Source of the DNA: Clostridium sp.
Lineage (GTDB): Bacteria; Bacillota; Clostridia; Lachnospirales; Lachnospiraceae
Direction: 5' to 3'
Assembly (NCBI GenBank): GCA_031275405.1
Contig: JAISOV010000026.1
Location: 1-64,000, forward strand
DNA: 64,000 bases
Below, piece after piece: positions 25,405-33,611 of the stretch. The notes under the pieces are model-generated. The model did no database searches. It saw nothing but the letters and a program-made list of their open reading frames with translations, and was not told where the DNA came from. Positions within the stretch are counted from its first letter, which is position 1. Every line of letters begins with the position of its first letter. Both the position numbers and the translations under genes were made by a program.

Positions 25405-26823
25405 ATGGGCGCCTATTATCTGGCAGTTGACATCGGCGCGTCCAGCGGTCGCCACATCCTTGGCCATCTGGAAAAAGGGATCCTGAAGCTTGAGGAAATC
25501 CACCGCTTCCGTAATGAGTTTCACATGGAAAAGGGCGAGAAATGCTGGGATCTCCAGACGCTTTTCGGGGAGATCAAAACGGGGATGAAAAAATGCAAGG
25601 AAGCAGGCAAGATTCCGGCCAGTCTGGGCGTGGACGCCTGGGGCGTGGATTTCGTCCTGCTGGACGAGCAGGACAGGCTCCTAGGGAACGCCGTAAGCTA
25701 CCGCGACAGCCGCACCTGCGGAATGGATGAAAAGGTGTACCGGATCATTCCGGAAGAGGAACTCTACGCCAGAACGGGGATCCAGAAAGCGATTTACAAT
25801 ACCGTTTATCAGCTGATGGCGGTGAAGGAGACCAGACCGGAGGAACTGGAGAAAGCCCGGACGTTCCTCATGGTTCCAGATTATTTCCATTATCTGTTAA
25901 CCAGCGTCAAAGCCAACGAATACACCGAGGCGACCACCTCTCAGCTTGTTCATCCCGAAACCAAAGACTGGGATACGGAGCTTCTGAAACAGCTAGGCTA
26001 TCCGGCGCGGATCTTCCAGAAGATCCTGACGCCGGGTACCATACTAGGGGGACTCTCCCGTGCCGTACAAGGAGAAGTCGGCTTCGGCTGCAAGGTGGTG
26101 CTGCCCGCTTCCCACGATACCGGCTCCGCTGTGCTGGCAGTGCCAAGCAGCCGGCCGGATACGGTCTACATCAGTTCGGGAACGTGGTCGCTGATGGGCG
26201 TGGAGCGCCGGGCCGCCGATTGCAGCCTAGCCAGCAAAGCCCGCAATTTCACCAACGAGGGCGGCTATCAGTACCGTTTCCGTTATCTGAAAAATATCAT
26301 GGGTCTTTGGATGATCCAGTCCGTGAAAAAAGAGTTTCAGGAAGAGCGGGGCCTGGAGCTGTCTTTCGGGGAAATCTGCGAAGAAGCTTCCAGGCAGACG
26401 ATTCCCTCCCTTGTGGACTGCAACGACGACCGCTTCCTTGCCCCGGCAAATATGTGCCGGGAAATACAGGCGGCCTGTCTGGAAAGCGTCCAGCCTGTTC
26501 CCGTGACTTACGGAGAGCTTGCTTCCGTCGTCTACAACAGCTTAGCAAAATGCTATGCGGACACCATGGAAGAGATTCAGGCAGTCACCGGGAAGGCCTA
26601 TGACCGTATCCATGTGGTGGGAGGCGGCGCCAACGCGGATTATCTGAATGAGCTGACCGCCAGGTACACCGGATGTACCGTCTGCGCCGGGCCGGTCGAA
26701 GCCACCGCCATCGGCAACCTGATGGTGCAGATGATCGCAAACGGCGAATGGAAGGATCTGGACAGCGCGAGGCGCTGTGTATTGGAATCCTTTGCGGTAA
26801 AGACATTTCGGCTTGGCGGCTGA
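25405..26823 (+). CDS. rhaB: Rhamnulokinase
   Basis: The enzyme phosphorylates L-rhamnulose to rhamnulose 1-phosphate. The 472-residue protein has the FGGY-kinase ATP motifs YLAVDIGASSGRH at the start, GVDAWGVDFVLLD, ISSGTWSLMG and VVGGGANADYLNELTA near the end. I choose ATG 25405 with GAGAGGAG six bases upstream; the frame is open to 25324 but without a site. It is followed by rhaA after 94 bp. The aldolase and a regulator are not in the window. Confidence 0.94.
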   Translation: MGAYYLAVDIGASSGRHILGHLEKGILKLEEIHRFRNEFHMEKGEKCWDLQTLFGEIKTGMKKCKEAGKIPASLGVDAWGVDFVLLDEQDRLLGNAVSYRDSRTCGMDEKVYRIIPEEELYARTGIQKAIYNTVYQLMAVKETRPEELEKARTFLMVPDYFHYLLTSVKANEYTEATTSQLVHPETKDWDTELLKQLGYPARIFQKILTPGTILGGLSRAVQGEVGFGCKVVLPASHDTGSAVLAVPSSRPDTVYISSGTWSLMGVERRAADCSLASKARNFTNEGGYQYRFRYLKNIMGLWMIQSVKKEFQEERGLELSFGEICEEASRQTIPSLVDCNDDRFLAPANMCREIQAACLESVQPVPVTYGELASVVYNSLAKCYADTMEEIQAVTGKAYDRIHVVGGGANADYLNELTARYTGCTVCAGPVEATAIGNLMVQMIANGEWKDLDSARRCVLESFAVKTFRLGG

Positions 26824-26917
26824 TCTCGCCAAGGGCGGCAGAAGCCGCCGGGTACTTGAATGGATGTTTCTTTCATAAATACTCCTCAAAAAAGAGGCAG
26901 GAAGGAGAACGCACAGA

Positions 26918-28168
26918 ATGTCAACACAGACCAGATACGAAGAGGCCAAGGCCCTGTATGCGGCCATCGGTGTGGATACGGACAGTGCCTTAGCGCGGTT
27001 ACAGAAGATTCCCATTGCCATGCACTGCTGGCAGGGGGACGACGTGACCGGCTTTGACCGCACCGGCCCCCTCAGCGGCGGCATTCAGGCCACCGGACAT
27101 TATCCCGGCAAAGCCCGCACCCCGGAGGAACTGATGGCGGACATGGATCAGGCTTTCCGCCTGATCCCCGGCAAACATAAGATCAACCTCCATGCCTCCT
27201 ATGCCATTTTCGAGGATGGAGAACGGGCAGACCGCGACCGGCTGGAGCCGGCGCATTTCGCGAAATGGGCGACCTACGCCAAAGAAAGAGGGCTGGGGAT
27301 CGATTTCAACCCTACCTGTTTTTCGCATCCTCTGGCCGCCGACGCCACCTTATCCTCTGAAAAGGAGGAAATCCGCAGTTTCTGGATCCGCCATTGTCAG
27401 GCCTGTATCCGTATCAGCGAATATTTTGCCGACCGGCTGGGAATCCCCTGCGTCATGAACATCTGGATCCCGGACGGCTACAAGGACATCCCCGCCGACC
27501 GGATGGCGCCCCGGGCAAGGCTGAAAGATTCTCTGGATCAGGTGATCGGTATCCCTTATGATAAGAGCAAGGTCTACATCGCGGTGGAGTCCAAGGTATT
27601 CGGGATCGGCCTGGAAAGCTACACCGTAGGCAGCCATGAGTTTTATATGAATTATGCCGCCAGTCGGGGGATCCTGTGCTTGCTGGACAACGGACACTAC
27701 CATCCCACCGAAGTGGTGTCCGATAAAATCTCTTCGATGCTGGCATTTTATGACATGCTCGCCCTTCATGTCACCCGGAGCGTGCGCTGGGACAGCGACC
27801 ATGTCGTCCGCTTCGATGATGAAACAAAGGAAATCGCCAAAGAAATCATCCTCAACGGAGCCGATAGGATCTTGATCGCCTTGGATTTCTTCGATGCGGG
27901 AATCAACCGCATTGCCGCCTGGGTCTTAGGCATGAGGAACCTACAGAAAGCCTTGCTGAACGCGCTGCTGACCCCCAACGGGAGACTGGCAAAGCTTCAG
28001 GAAGAAAGAAAGCTGACGCAGGTATTGGCTCTTCAGGAAGAATATAAGCTGTATCCTCTGGGCGATGTGTGGAATTATTTCTGCGAACAGAACCACGTTC
28101 CCCTCCGAGAAGACTGGATGAAAGACGTGGAGACTTACGAAAAGCAAGTCTTGTCCAGGCGCGGATGA
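26918..28168 (+). CDS. rhaA: L-rhamnose isomerase
   Basis: This cytoplasmic, metal-dependent isomerase converts L-rhamnose to L-rhamnulose, the substrate of the rhaB product. The N-terminal HCWQGDDVTGFD, the metal-site region IDFNPTCFSHPLAAD, LLDNGHYHPTEVVSDK and HVTRSVRWDSDHVV are characteristic. The length (416 residues) is normal. GAAGGAG lies upstream of the ATG, and a hairpin GGCGGC-AGAA-GCCGCC stands between rhaB and rhaA (26831-26846). Confidence 0.96.
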   Translation: MSTQTRYEEAKALYAAIGVDTDSALARLQKIPIAMHCWQGDDVTGFDRTGPLSGGIQATGHYPGKARTPEELMADMDQAFRLIPGKHKINLHASYAIFEDGERADRDRLEPAHFAKWATYAKERGLGIDFNPTCFSHPLAADATLSSEKEEIRSFWIRHCQACIRISEYFADRLGIPCVMNIWIPDGYKDIPADRMAPRARLKDSLDQVIGIPYDKSKVYIAVESKVFGIGLESYTVGSHEFYMNYAASRGILCLLDNGHYHPTEVVSDKISSMLAFYDMLALHVTRSVRWDSDHVVRFDDETKEIAKEIILNGADRILIALDFFDAGINRIAAWVLGMRNLQKALLNALLTPNGRLAKLQEERKLTQVLALQEEYKLYPLGDVWNYFCEQNHVPLREDWMKDVETYEKQVLSRRG

Positions 28169-28182
28169 GGGGACAGGAACAG

Positions 28183-28213
28183 AGAGGGCGCTCTGCGGCA
28201 GCGTCCTCTTTGT
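28183..28213 (+). terminator. Likely terminator of rhaBA
   Basis: A 10-bp stem with one G-U pair (28183-28192 with 28200-28209), a 7-base loop and TTGTT after it lie 14 bp past the rhaA stop. The T run is short. Confidence 0.55.
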
Positions 28214-28320
28214 TCCATTCCGTACAACGATCGGGTGATGTTCCCCATTTTTCCCCGAATACATTGCTCCGCTCCCGGCTCCATCCGGCTCGACTCCATC
28301 CTCTGTATCAATCAGGGCCG

Positions 28321-28938
28321 CTATTCTATATTGAATTCATACGCATTGGATATTCCGTTCACGTCGATGACACATCGGTACGTTCCTGGATCTAGTATGC
28401 CATAGAATGCCTCATAATCAAACTCTACCTGAATCGTCTGTTCAGCCGGAAGAACAGTAGCCGGCAATTCGGAGATAACATGGCTTTTTCTCTGGGCTTT
28501 CGTCCAGTTGCCTTCTACAAGTTCCATGAGGTATATTTCCCCTAAAGCACCTCTTTCTTTGCCTGTATTTTCACAATGTAAAAATATCTTTCCATTGCTG
28601 ACGTCTTGTATATGGATCATGACCGTATCCGTTGCCGGGACGACAGCCCCGCTTTTCCTTTGGGCAAGCTGCTCCGCGCTATCTATATCGATCCCCGGAA
28701 TGCCGGTATTCTCTGATCCAGATGTCGGTGTCATTGTTTCACTCCCGCTTTCGGCAGTTTGTTTCCTGTCATTCGTATCTGTCTCAGCAAGATCACGATC
28801 GCCCCATCCAGATCCCTGGATACCGGCTGCTTCTTCTGAATGACTATATTCCGCCGTTTCTTCTTTGACTTCCCCGCAACCCGCCATTACAAGACCTAAC
28901 ATCAGAAGGGTACCGCATAAATACATACTTTGCTTCAT
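28321..28938 (-). CDS. Secreted lipoprotein with C-terminal Ig-like domain
   Basis: A lipoprotein signal (LMLGLVMAGC, Cys21) leads to a Glu/Ser/Thr-rich linker (about 25-95) and a C-terminal beta-rich domain (about 105-205: TVMIHIQDVSNGKIFLHCEN, LDPGTYRCVIDVNG) like the Ig-like domains of Clostridial surface lipoproteins. Protein of 205 residues; partner unknown. GGGAGAG lies 10 bases before the ATG. Confidence 0.75.
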   Translation of the reverse strand: MKQSMYLCGTLLMLGLVMAGCGEVKEETAEYSHSEEAAGIQGSGWGDRDLAETDTNDRKQTAESGSETMTPTSGSENTGIPGIDIDSAEQLAQRKSGAVVPATDTVMIHIQDVSNGKIFLHCENTGKERGALGEIYLMELVEGNWTKAQRKSHVISELPATVLPAEQTIQVEFDYEAFYGILDPGTYRCVIDVNGISNAYEFNIE

Positions 28939-29295
28939 AATTTACAGCTCTCCCTTGCAGACTTTTTATCAAGCGTTTGCCGGTTTCCATACCACTATGT
29001 ATCGAAAATCCTGCAGCACTGTCTCTTCATGCTACAACGCTTTCAAAGGTAACAAAACGATCCTATAGAAACCTATCCATCCCAAACTCCGACAAAACCG
29101 TAAGTCAGGCAGGGCTGGGGATGGATTGCGCGGCAGCCGATCCTTCTCCCGCTCCGACCAAAAAAAGCGGAACAAAAGGGCGGCTCCATTCGCCCCTGGG
29201 CTTTTCTTTTTTTGCGTTATTGCCGAAAAATCACAAGACCGAGGACGCCGTGTACAAAGATAGAATATGGTGTGTTCGGATTTGATGAGTGAAAG
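28939..29295. other. Intergenic region with bidirectional terminator-like hairpin
   Basis: GGGCG (29178-29182) pairs with CGCCC (29191-29195); T tracts lie on both sides (TTTTG leftward, TTTTCTTTTTTT rightward from 29201). Leftward it would end the tRNA transcript. The rest of the gap shows no gene. Confidence 0.45.
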
Positions 29296-29367
29296 CAGGG
29301 CTACAAGGATTCGAACCTTGAAATGACGGAGTCAGAGTCCGTTGCCTTACCATTTGGCGATAGCCCT
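29296..29367 (-). tRNA. tRNA-Gln (anticodon CTG)
   Basis: The 72-base cloverleaf reads leftward from AGGGCTA (29367-29361) to TAGCCCT plus discriminator G. The T arm GGTTCGAATCC and D arm with TGGTAAGGC are clear, and the anticodon loop CTCTGAC gives CTG, reading CAG. CCA is not encoded. Confidence 0.95.
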
Positions 29368-29386
29368 AAATTCTGTTATCTGATAC

Positions 29387-29415
29387 ATTGTAACCGAAGT
29401 ATGTCCGTTTGGCAA
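29387..29415 (-). promoter_or_regulatory. Promoter of tRNA-Gln
   Basis: Leftward TTGCCA (29415-29410), 17 bp and TACAAT (29392-29387) lie 19 bp before the tRNA. The -35 lies in one arm of a near-perfect inverted repeat whose other arm is at about 29477-29490. The rest of 29416-29579 is AT-rich without a gene. Confidence 0.65.
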
Positions 29416-29579
29416 GAGCGGAATACAAAATTTTTCCCTGATTTTTTTTGATTTTTCACCATTTTCCATTCCAATCCGTTCTGCCAAACGAACCATGCTT
29501 CCTTACGGTGCCAACGTTTCAAAACAACGCGGCCGGCAGATCTGCCTTGCCCCATTCCCCAGCAGCATCCTGCCGTCCC

Positions 29580-31574
29580 CTATAGCCGAAACTCCCGGTA
29601 GTTTTCCGGATTCCCGTAATCCTTTCCATAACCGTCGTCATGATAGTACCGGTAGACTGCCGTCGTCTTGCTATAAGAAACCAGCTGCAGGTTCTCAAAA
29701 TCCACCTCTTCCACATTCCGACCGCCCCAAGACAGCGGCAGGATACGATCTGGCCTCAGGAAGAATACAATGCTGTCCAAAGAAACATCAATAAAATGCC
29801 AGCCTTTCCCGAATACCGCGCCTTCCGTATTTTCCCCTTTTCCCAGCGTAATCATCTTCATGTCCTCCGGCAGATAGACATTCCGGCCTTTTGCGTTCTG
29901 CGTGTAAACAGGAGCGATCATCAGGCTTTCTCCCACCAGCAGCTGATCCTCTATGCGCAGCGCCATCTCATCCTCCGGGTAATCAAAGGCCAGAGGGCGG
30001 AAGTACAGCTCATCATCCAGAGCCGCTTTCACATATTCACTGTAAAGGTACGGAAGCAGCCGGTACCTGGCTTCCACCAGCTTTTTCATCCCTTCCGTCT
30101 CATGGAACTGGTATAGCTCCTGCTCCCTGGTCCCCAATGCGGAATGGTTCCTCATAAGCGGCGTAAAAACGCCAAATGCCAGCCAACGTTTGACCAGATC
30201 CTCCGTCGTATCAGCCCCGAATCCTCCCAGATCCGCCCCTGTATAAAGTATCCCGCACATATTCAAGGATGGCATCATCTGAATGTTCAAAAGCAGGTGA
30301 GACCACCAGGATTTGTTATCGCCGGTCCAGATTCCTCCATAGCGATGCATTCCGATATAAGAGGATCTGGAAAATATCAGAATGCGTTTCTCCGGCTGAT
30401 ACCTTTCAAAAGCTTCTCCCGCCGCCCTTGTCATATAATATCCGTACAGATTATGTACCTGATCATGGCGCACCTTTTTCCCACGGACATTGTGGTAAAA
30501 GCGTTGATAATCCTTCTCACTGTTGGGGATTCCCATGATCAGTCCCTGAAACGCGAACCAGTCGTTGATGTCCATATTTTCTTTCCGCCTATAGTGTTCC
30601 AGTTCCTCAAACACCTCTTTTAAGTGTATATCGGTATAAAAAATAGCAGGCTCATTCATATCATTCCAGAATCCGTCAATTCCCTGATCCAGCAAAAACC
30701 GGTACTTGCCGCCGAACCATTCCCTTGCTTTTTCATTCAGTACGTCCGGAAGGTGAGTCCTGCCCGGCCACACGGCAGTTACAAAATCCCTGCCCTGTTC
30801 GTCCTTACAGAAATAATCTCCCGCCACCCCTTCCTCGTAGACGTCATAGCCAGGCTCTATCTTTACGCCGGCATCAATGATGGGAACCAGGTGAATGTTC
30901 TGTTCCCTCATTTCTTTTACAAAACCCGGAAAGTCCTCAAACGAACCCTTGTCCACCGTAAAATCCTTATACCGCTCCATATAGTCAATATCCAGATAGA
31001 TACTGTCTATCGGGATCCCGTTTTCCCGGTACCGTTTTGCGACCGTTCTGATTTCATCCGCCGTTTTATATCCCCAGCGGCTCTGACCGTATCCGAAAGC
31101 CCACAGCGGAGGAATATAGCTTGGGCCGATCAATCCGCGAAATTCCTTTATGATGGCGGGAACGGAGGATCCTTCTATCACATAGATGTCAAGATCCGCG
31201 CCATCCGGCAGGATCCTAAGCTCATCCAGCCTGTGAAAGCCCACGTCAAACGTGACTTTTCCAGGAAAATCCACAAAAATACCGACATTGCGGGTTCCTT
31301 TTAACACAAAAAAATTATGCGCGCCATATAAACTGTGTTTATCCTCAAGGTGATCGGGATCGTCCGTGCAGTTGCTGACGTATTTCCAGCCCCGTTTATT
31401 CATCCCGCGCACCTGCTGCCCAAGCCCGTATACAAGGTCGTCCTCTCCCATACAAAACCGGAAAATAAGCGGATCGCGGCTTTGTTCGTAAGGGCAGCCG
31501 CCTTTTTCCGGCGCTATGCTTTTTACAGCCGCGTCTGTGCGGAAAGGTATTCCGTAGGTATATTTCTTGATCAT
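29580..31574 (-). CDS. Glycoside hydrolase family 31 alpha-glucosidase
   Basis: The cytoplasmic 664-residue enzyme has the GH31 nucleophile motif GIDGFWNDMNEP, the acid/base region IWTGDNKSWW, GADLGGFG and LMRNHSALGTREQE. It releases alpha-linked glucose or related sugars; exact specificity is not visible. I choose ATG 31574-31572 with GGGAGC four bases before it; the frame stays open for 33 more codons, but these translate element copy C. The promoter at 31699-31728 has a palindromic spacer, suggesting repression by a sugar regulator. No transporter is adjacent. Confidence 0.93.
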   Translation of the reverse strand: MIKKYTYGIPFRTDAAVKSIAPEKGGCPYEQSRDPLIFRFCMGEDDLVYGLGQQVRGMNKRGWKYVSNCTDDPDHLEDKHSLYGAHNFFVLKGTRNVGIFVDFPGKVTFDVGFHRLDELRILPDGADLDIYVIEGSSVPAIIKEFRGLIGPSYIPPLWAFGYGQSRWGYKTADEIRTVAKRYRENGIPIDSIYLDIDYMERYKDFTVDKGSFEDFPGFVKEMREQNIHLVPIIDAGVKIEPGYDVYEEGVAGDYFCKDEQGRDFVTAVWPGRTHLPDVLNEKAREWFGGKYRFLLDQGIDGFWNDMNEPAIFYTDIHLKEVFEELEHYRRKENMDINDWFAFQGLIMGIPNSEKDYQRFYHNVRGKKVRHDQVHNLYGYYMTRAAGEAFERYQPEKRILIFSRSSYIGMHRYGGIWTGDNKSWWSHLLLNIQMMPSLNMCGILYTGADLGGFGADTTEDLVKRWLAFGVFTPLMRNHSALGTREQELYQFHETEGMKKLVEARYRLLPYLYSEYVKAALDDELYFRPLAFDYPEDEMALRIEDQLLVGESLMIAPVYTQNAKGRNVYLPEDMKMITLGKGENTEGAVFGKGWHFIDVSLDSIVFFLRPDRILPLSWGGRNVEEVDFENLQLVSYSKTTAVYRYYHDDGYGKDYGNPENYREFRL

Positions 31575-31638
31575 CTTCGCTCCCATCTGCCCGCCTGGCA
31601 GGCATACAGACCAGGGAGGTTGAAAGCTTCTTTCAACC
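31575..31638 (-). repeat. Dispersed hairpin/SD element, copy C (GH31 leader)
   Basis: Leftward it has the first hairpin GGTTGAAAG..CTTTCAACC, then TCCCTGGTCTGTATGCC, a shortened second hairpin (GCCTGCCAGGCGGGC) and the end GCGGGCAGATGGGAGC, which is identical to the ldhA copy over 16 bases. GATGGGAGCGA is repeated once more upstream at about 31660-31672. Confidence 0.75.
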
Positions 31639-31698
31639 TGTTCTCCTCTTCCTTCTTTCATCGCTCCCATCACAAGATCAGCAACAAGACTTCGTCAG

Positions 31699-31728
31699 AT
31701 TTTAACACAGGCATACAGCCTGTGTCAA
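31699..31728 (-). promoter_or_regulatory. GH31 promoter with palindromic operator in the spacer
   Basis: Leftward TTGACA (31728-31723), an 18-bp spacer and TAAAAT (31704-31699). The spacer is filled by the palindrome ACACAGGC-N5-GCCTGTGT (31705-31725), a classic position for a repressor site. Confidence 0.7.
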
Positions 31729-31773
31729 CTGATTCGTGATCATTCATTTCTGATCATCCATTCCAGATAAACA

Positions 31774-31802
31774 TTGCAATCAGGAGCAAAGGATGATAAA
31801 AT
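31774..31802 (+). promoter_or_regulatory. Promoter of the hemerythrin gene
   Basis: TTGCAA (31774-31779), 17 bp, TAAAAT (31797-31802). It decides the start: the ATGs at 31774 and 31801 lie in the promoter, so translation begins at 31837. Confidence 0.65.
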
Positions 31803-31836
31803 GTTGGGAACAGGATATGGAAAGGAGAAACAAGAT

Positions 31837-32226
31837 ATGTATCAGATGAAGCCAGAGTATTACACGGGGATCGAAATGATTGACCAGGAACACAGACACC
31901 TGTTTGAGATCGCGGAATCGGCTTATCAGCTGCTGCACAATGAGTTTATTCCGGACAAGTACGACAACGTGCAGGGGATCCTGCAGGAGCTGTTCGAGTA
32001 CACCAGGAAGCATTTCGCGGACGAAGAAGCGTACATGGAAAGCGTGAAATACAGGAGGATCTTTTCCCAAAAGGTCATGCATAAGGAATTTATTGACAAG
32101 CTGGAGTCCTTTAACATGGAGGAAGCGGAGCAGGATCCCGAGGGCGCGGTCGAGAATCTCCTGACGTTCCTGACCGACTGGCTGGTGGAACACATTTTGA
32201 AGATGGATATGCTGATCGGCAAGTAG
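31837..32226 (+). CDS. Bacteriohemerythrin
   Basis: The 129-residue four-helix protein binds a di-iron centre and O2 in the cytoplasm. The ligands are visible as IDQEHRHLFE, RKHFADEEAYM, VMHKEF and LVEHILKMD. AAAGGAG lies nine bases before the ATG. In an anaerobe it probably senses or buffers oxygen or handles iron. It is divergent from the GH31 gene. Confidence 0.93.
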   Translation: MYQMKPEYYTGIEMIDQEHRHLFEIAESAYQLLHNEFIPDKYDNVQGILQELFEYTRKHFADEEAYMESVKYRRIFSQKVMHKEFIDKLESFNMEEAEQDPEGAVENLLTFLTDWLVEHILKMDMLIGK

Positions 32227-32263
32227 CCGGCGGCTGCCGGGCCGCAGCGTCCAGGGCGCTATC

Positions 32264-32313
32264 AAAGAATGAAGTGAATGAAAGAATGAAGTGATGAAAG
32301 AATGAAGTGAATG
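32264..32313 (+). repeat. Three 16-17-bp tandem repeats over a start codon
   Basis: AAAGAATGAAGTGAATG occurs at 32264-32280, as a 16-bp variant at 32281-32296, and again at 32297-32313. The last copy contains the start codon of the exonuclease gene. Confidence 0.9.
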
Positions 32314-33255
32314 AATTATATCGTATTTGACTTAGAATGGAATCAAGGCGGCGCGGAAGAGGAGGTTCCGGGGCTTCCTTTTGAAGTGATCGAAATCGGC
32401 GCCGTGAAGCTGAACAGCGGCCTGATGATGACCGATGGGTTCAGCCAGCTGGTGAGGCCCCAAGCCTATCATCAGCTTCATCCTGTCACCGGGAGGCTTC
32501 TTCCGATACAGATGGAAGAGCTGGAGCGGGGGAAGCTTTTTCCGCAAGTGATGAGGGAGTTTCTGGAATGGTGCGGAGAGGAAGAATACCGGTTCTGCAC
32601 TTGGGGTTCCATGGATCTTACCGAAATGCAGCGGAACATGAAATTTTACGGAATGGAAACCTTAGCCGAGGGGCCGATTCCTTATTTGGATGTGCAGAAG
32701 CTGTTCGGCCTTGCTTACGAACCAGATACGGAAAAGAGATCGCTGGAGTACGCCATAGACTTTCTGAAAGTGAAAAAAGAGGTTTCTTTCCATAGGGCAT
32801 ACAGCGATGCCTATTATACGGCGGAGGTACTTTCTTCTATGGGAGGGAAAGAAGTTCTTGGAAATCTGTCTTATGACATCTTCCATCCGCCGATCAGCAA
32901 GGCGGGAGAGATCAAGATACAGTCCGGACACTCCATGAAATATATCTCGCGGCTGTTTGCGGACAAGGCAGAGGCTCTGGCGGATCGGGAAGTTGTGTCC
33001 AGCAAGTGCCATCTCTGCCACCGGAACCTTCGCAAAAAGGTGAAGTGGTTCACCATGAACGGCAGACACTATGATTGCGTGGCCTACTGTGAGAAGCACG
33101 GCTATCTGAAAGGGAAGATACGTATCTGCTGGTATGACGGAGGAAAGGTCTATATCGTGAAGACGACGAAATTCATCACGCAGGAGGAAGCGGGGGTCAT
33201 CGCGCAGCGCAGGAACCGCGCGCAGGAAAGAAATCAGAAAGGGAAATCAGGTTGA
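32311..33255 (+). CDS. DEDDh-type 3'-5' exonuclease
   Basis: The N-terminal YIVFDLEWNQ gives the first Asp and Glu, with DLTEM near the middle and HRAYSDAYYTAEVL as the Exo III motif, all of the DnaQ/RNase T fold. A C-terminal part (about 225-275) has a CX2CX2-type Cys/His cluster (SSKCHLCHRNL, DCVAYCEKHGYLKG), which may bind zinc. The ATG has no clear Shine-Dalgarno; GAAGTGA in the tandem repeat is the only candidate. Target (DNA or RNA) unknown. Confidence 0.85.
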   Translation: MNYIVFDLEWNQGGAEEEVPGLPFEVIEIGAVKLNSGLMMTDGFSQLVRPQAYHQLHPVTGRLLPIQMEELERGKLFPQVMREFLEWCGEEEYRFCTWGSMDLTEMQRNMKFYGMETLAEGPIPYLDVQKLFGLAYEPDTEKRSLEYAIDFLKVKKEVSFHRAYSDAYYTAEVLSSMGGKEVLGNLSYDIFHPPISKAGEIKIQSGHSMKYISRLFADKAEALADREVVSSKCHLCHRNLRKKVKWFTMNGRHYDCVAYCEKHGYLKGKIRICWYDGGKVYIVKTTKFITQEEAGVIAQRRNRAQERNQKGKSG

Positions 33256-33330
33256 AACAAATTTTCAACCTCCCTGATTCATATGCCCGCTAAAGACGCT
33301 TTATAGACCAAAGCGGGCAGACGGGGGCCG
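33250..33330 (+). repeat. Dispersed hairpin/SD element, copy B
   Basis: The full two-hairpin form is present: GGTTGAAA..TTTCAACC, TCCCTGATTCATATGCCCGC, TAAAGACGCTTTATAGACCA, AAGCGGGCAGACGGGGGC. It overlaps the end of the exonuclease gene by six bases. No start codon follows within 250 bp, so here it is not an RBS. Confidence 0.7.
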
Positions 33331-33611
33331 AAAGAAAATAAGTACAAGGAATCGTGCAATAATGTAAAATTTCCCTTCATATATTGAAACAAAAGCAGAG
33401 TTCCGGGCAGGAAGCGCAAGTTTGCGAGAGCAACCTTCCTCTCAGACCAAGCGCGGGGAGAAAGCCCGCAGAGCTTTCTCCCATCTGAACGACAGTTCAG
33501 ATTGTGAACGACAGTTCAGATTGCGAACGACAGTCCAGATTGTGAACGGCAATCCGGGCTGTGGGCGGCGGCTCAGATCTGTGTCCGGTACATCAGTACA
33601 TAGGAGCGGGA
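33331..33611. other. Repeat-rich upstream region of the DUF3298-like gene
   Basis: It contains an inverted repeat GGGAGAAAGC-N7-GCTTTCTCCC (about 33457-33483) and five 19-20-bp tandem repeats at 33487-33582. No gene is seen. Confidence 0.6.
33487..33582 (+). repeat. Tandem array of five decaying 19-bp hairpin repeats
   Basis: GAACGACAGTTCAGATTGT is followed by copies at 33506, 33525, 33544 and 33563 with one, one, five and more changes. Each good copy carries CTGAAC-N4-GTTCAG, so the array is a row of small hairpins just before the next gene. Confidence 0.8.

Noticed and set aside
31575..31673. 33-codon N-terminal extension of the GH31 enzyme
   Set aside because: These codons translate the dispersed hairpin element; the RBS-supported start is at 31574.
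33487..33582. CRISPR-like array
   Set aside because: The 19-bp units are directly adjacent with no spacers and no cas genes.
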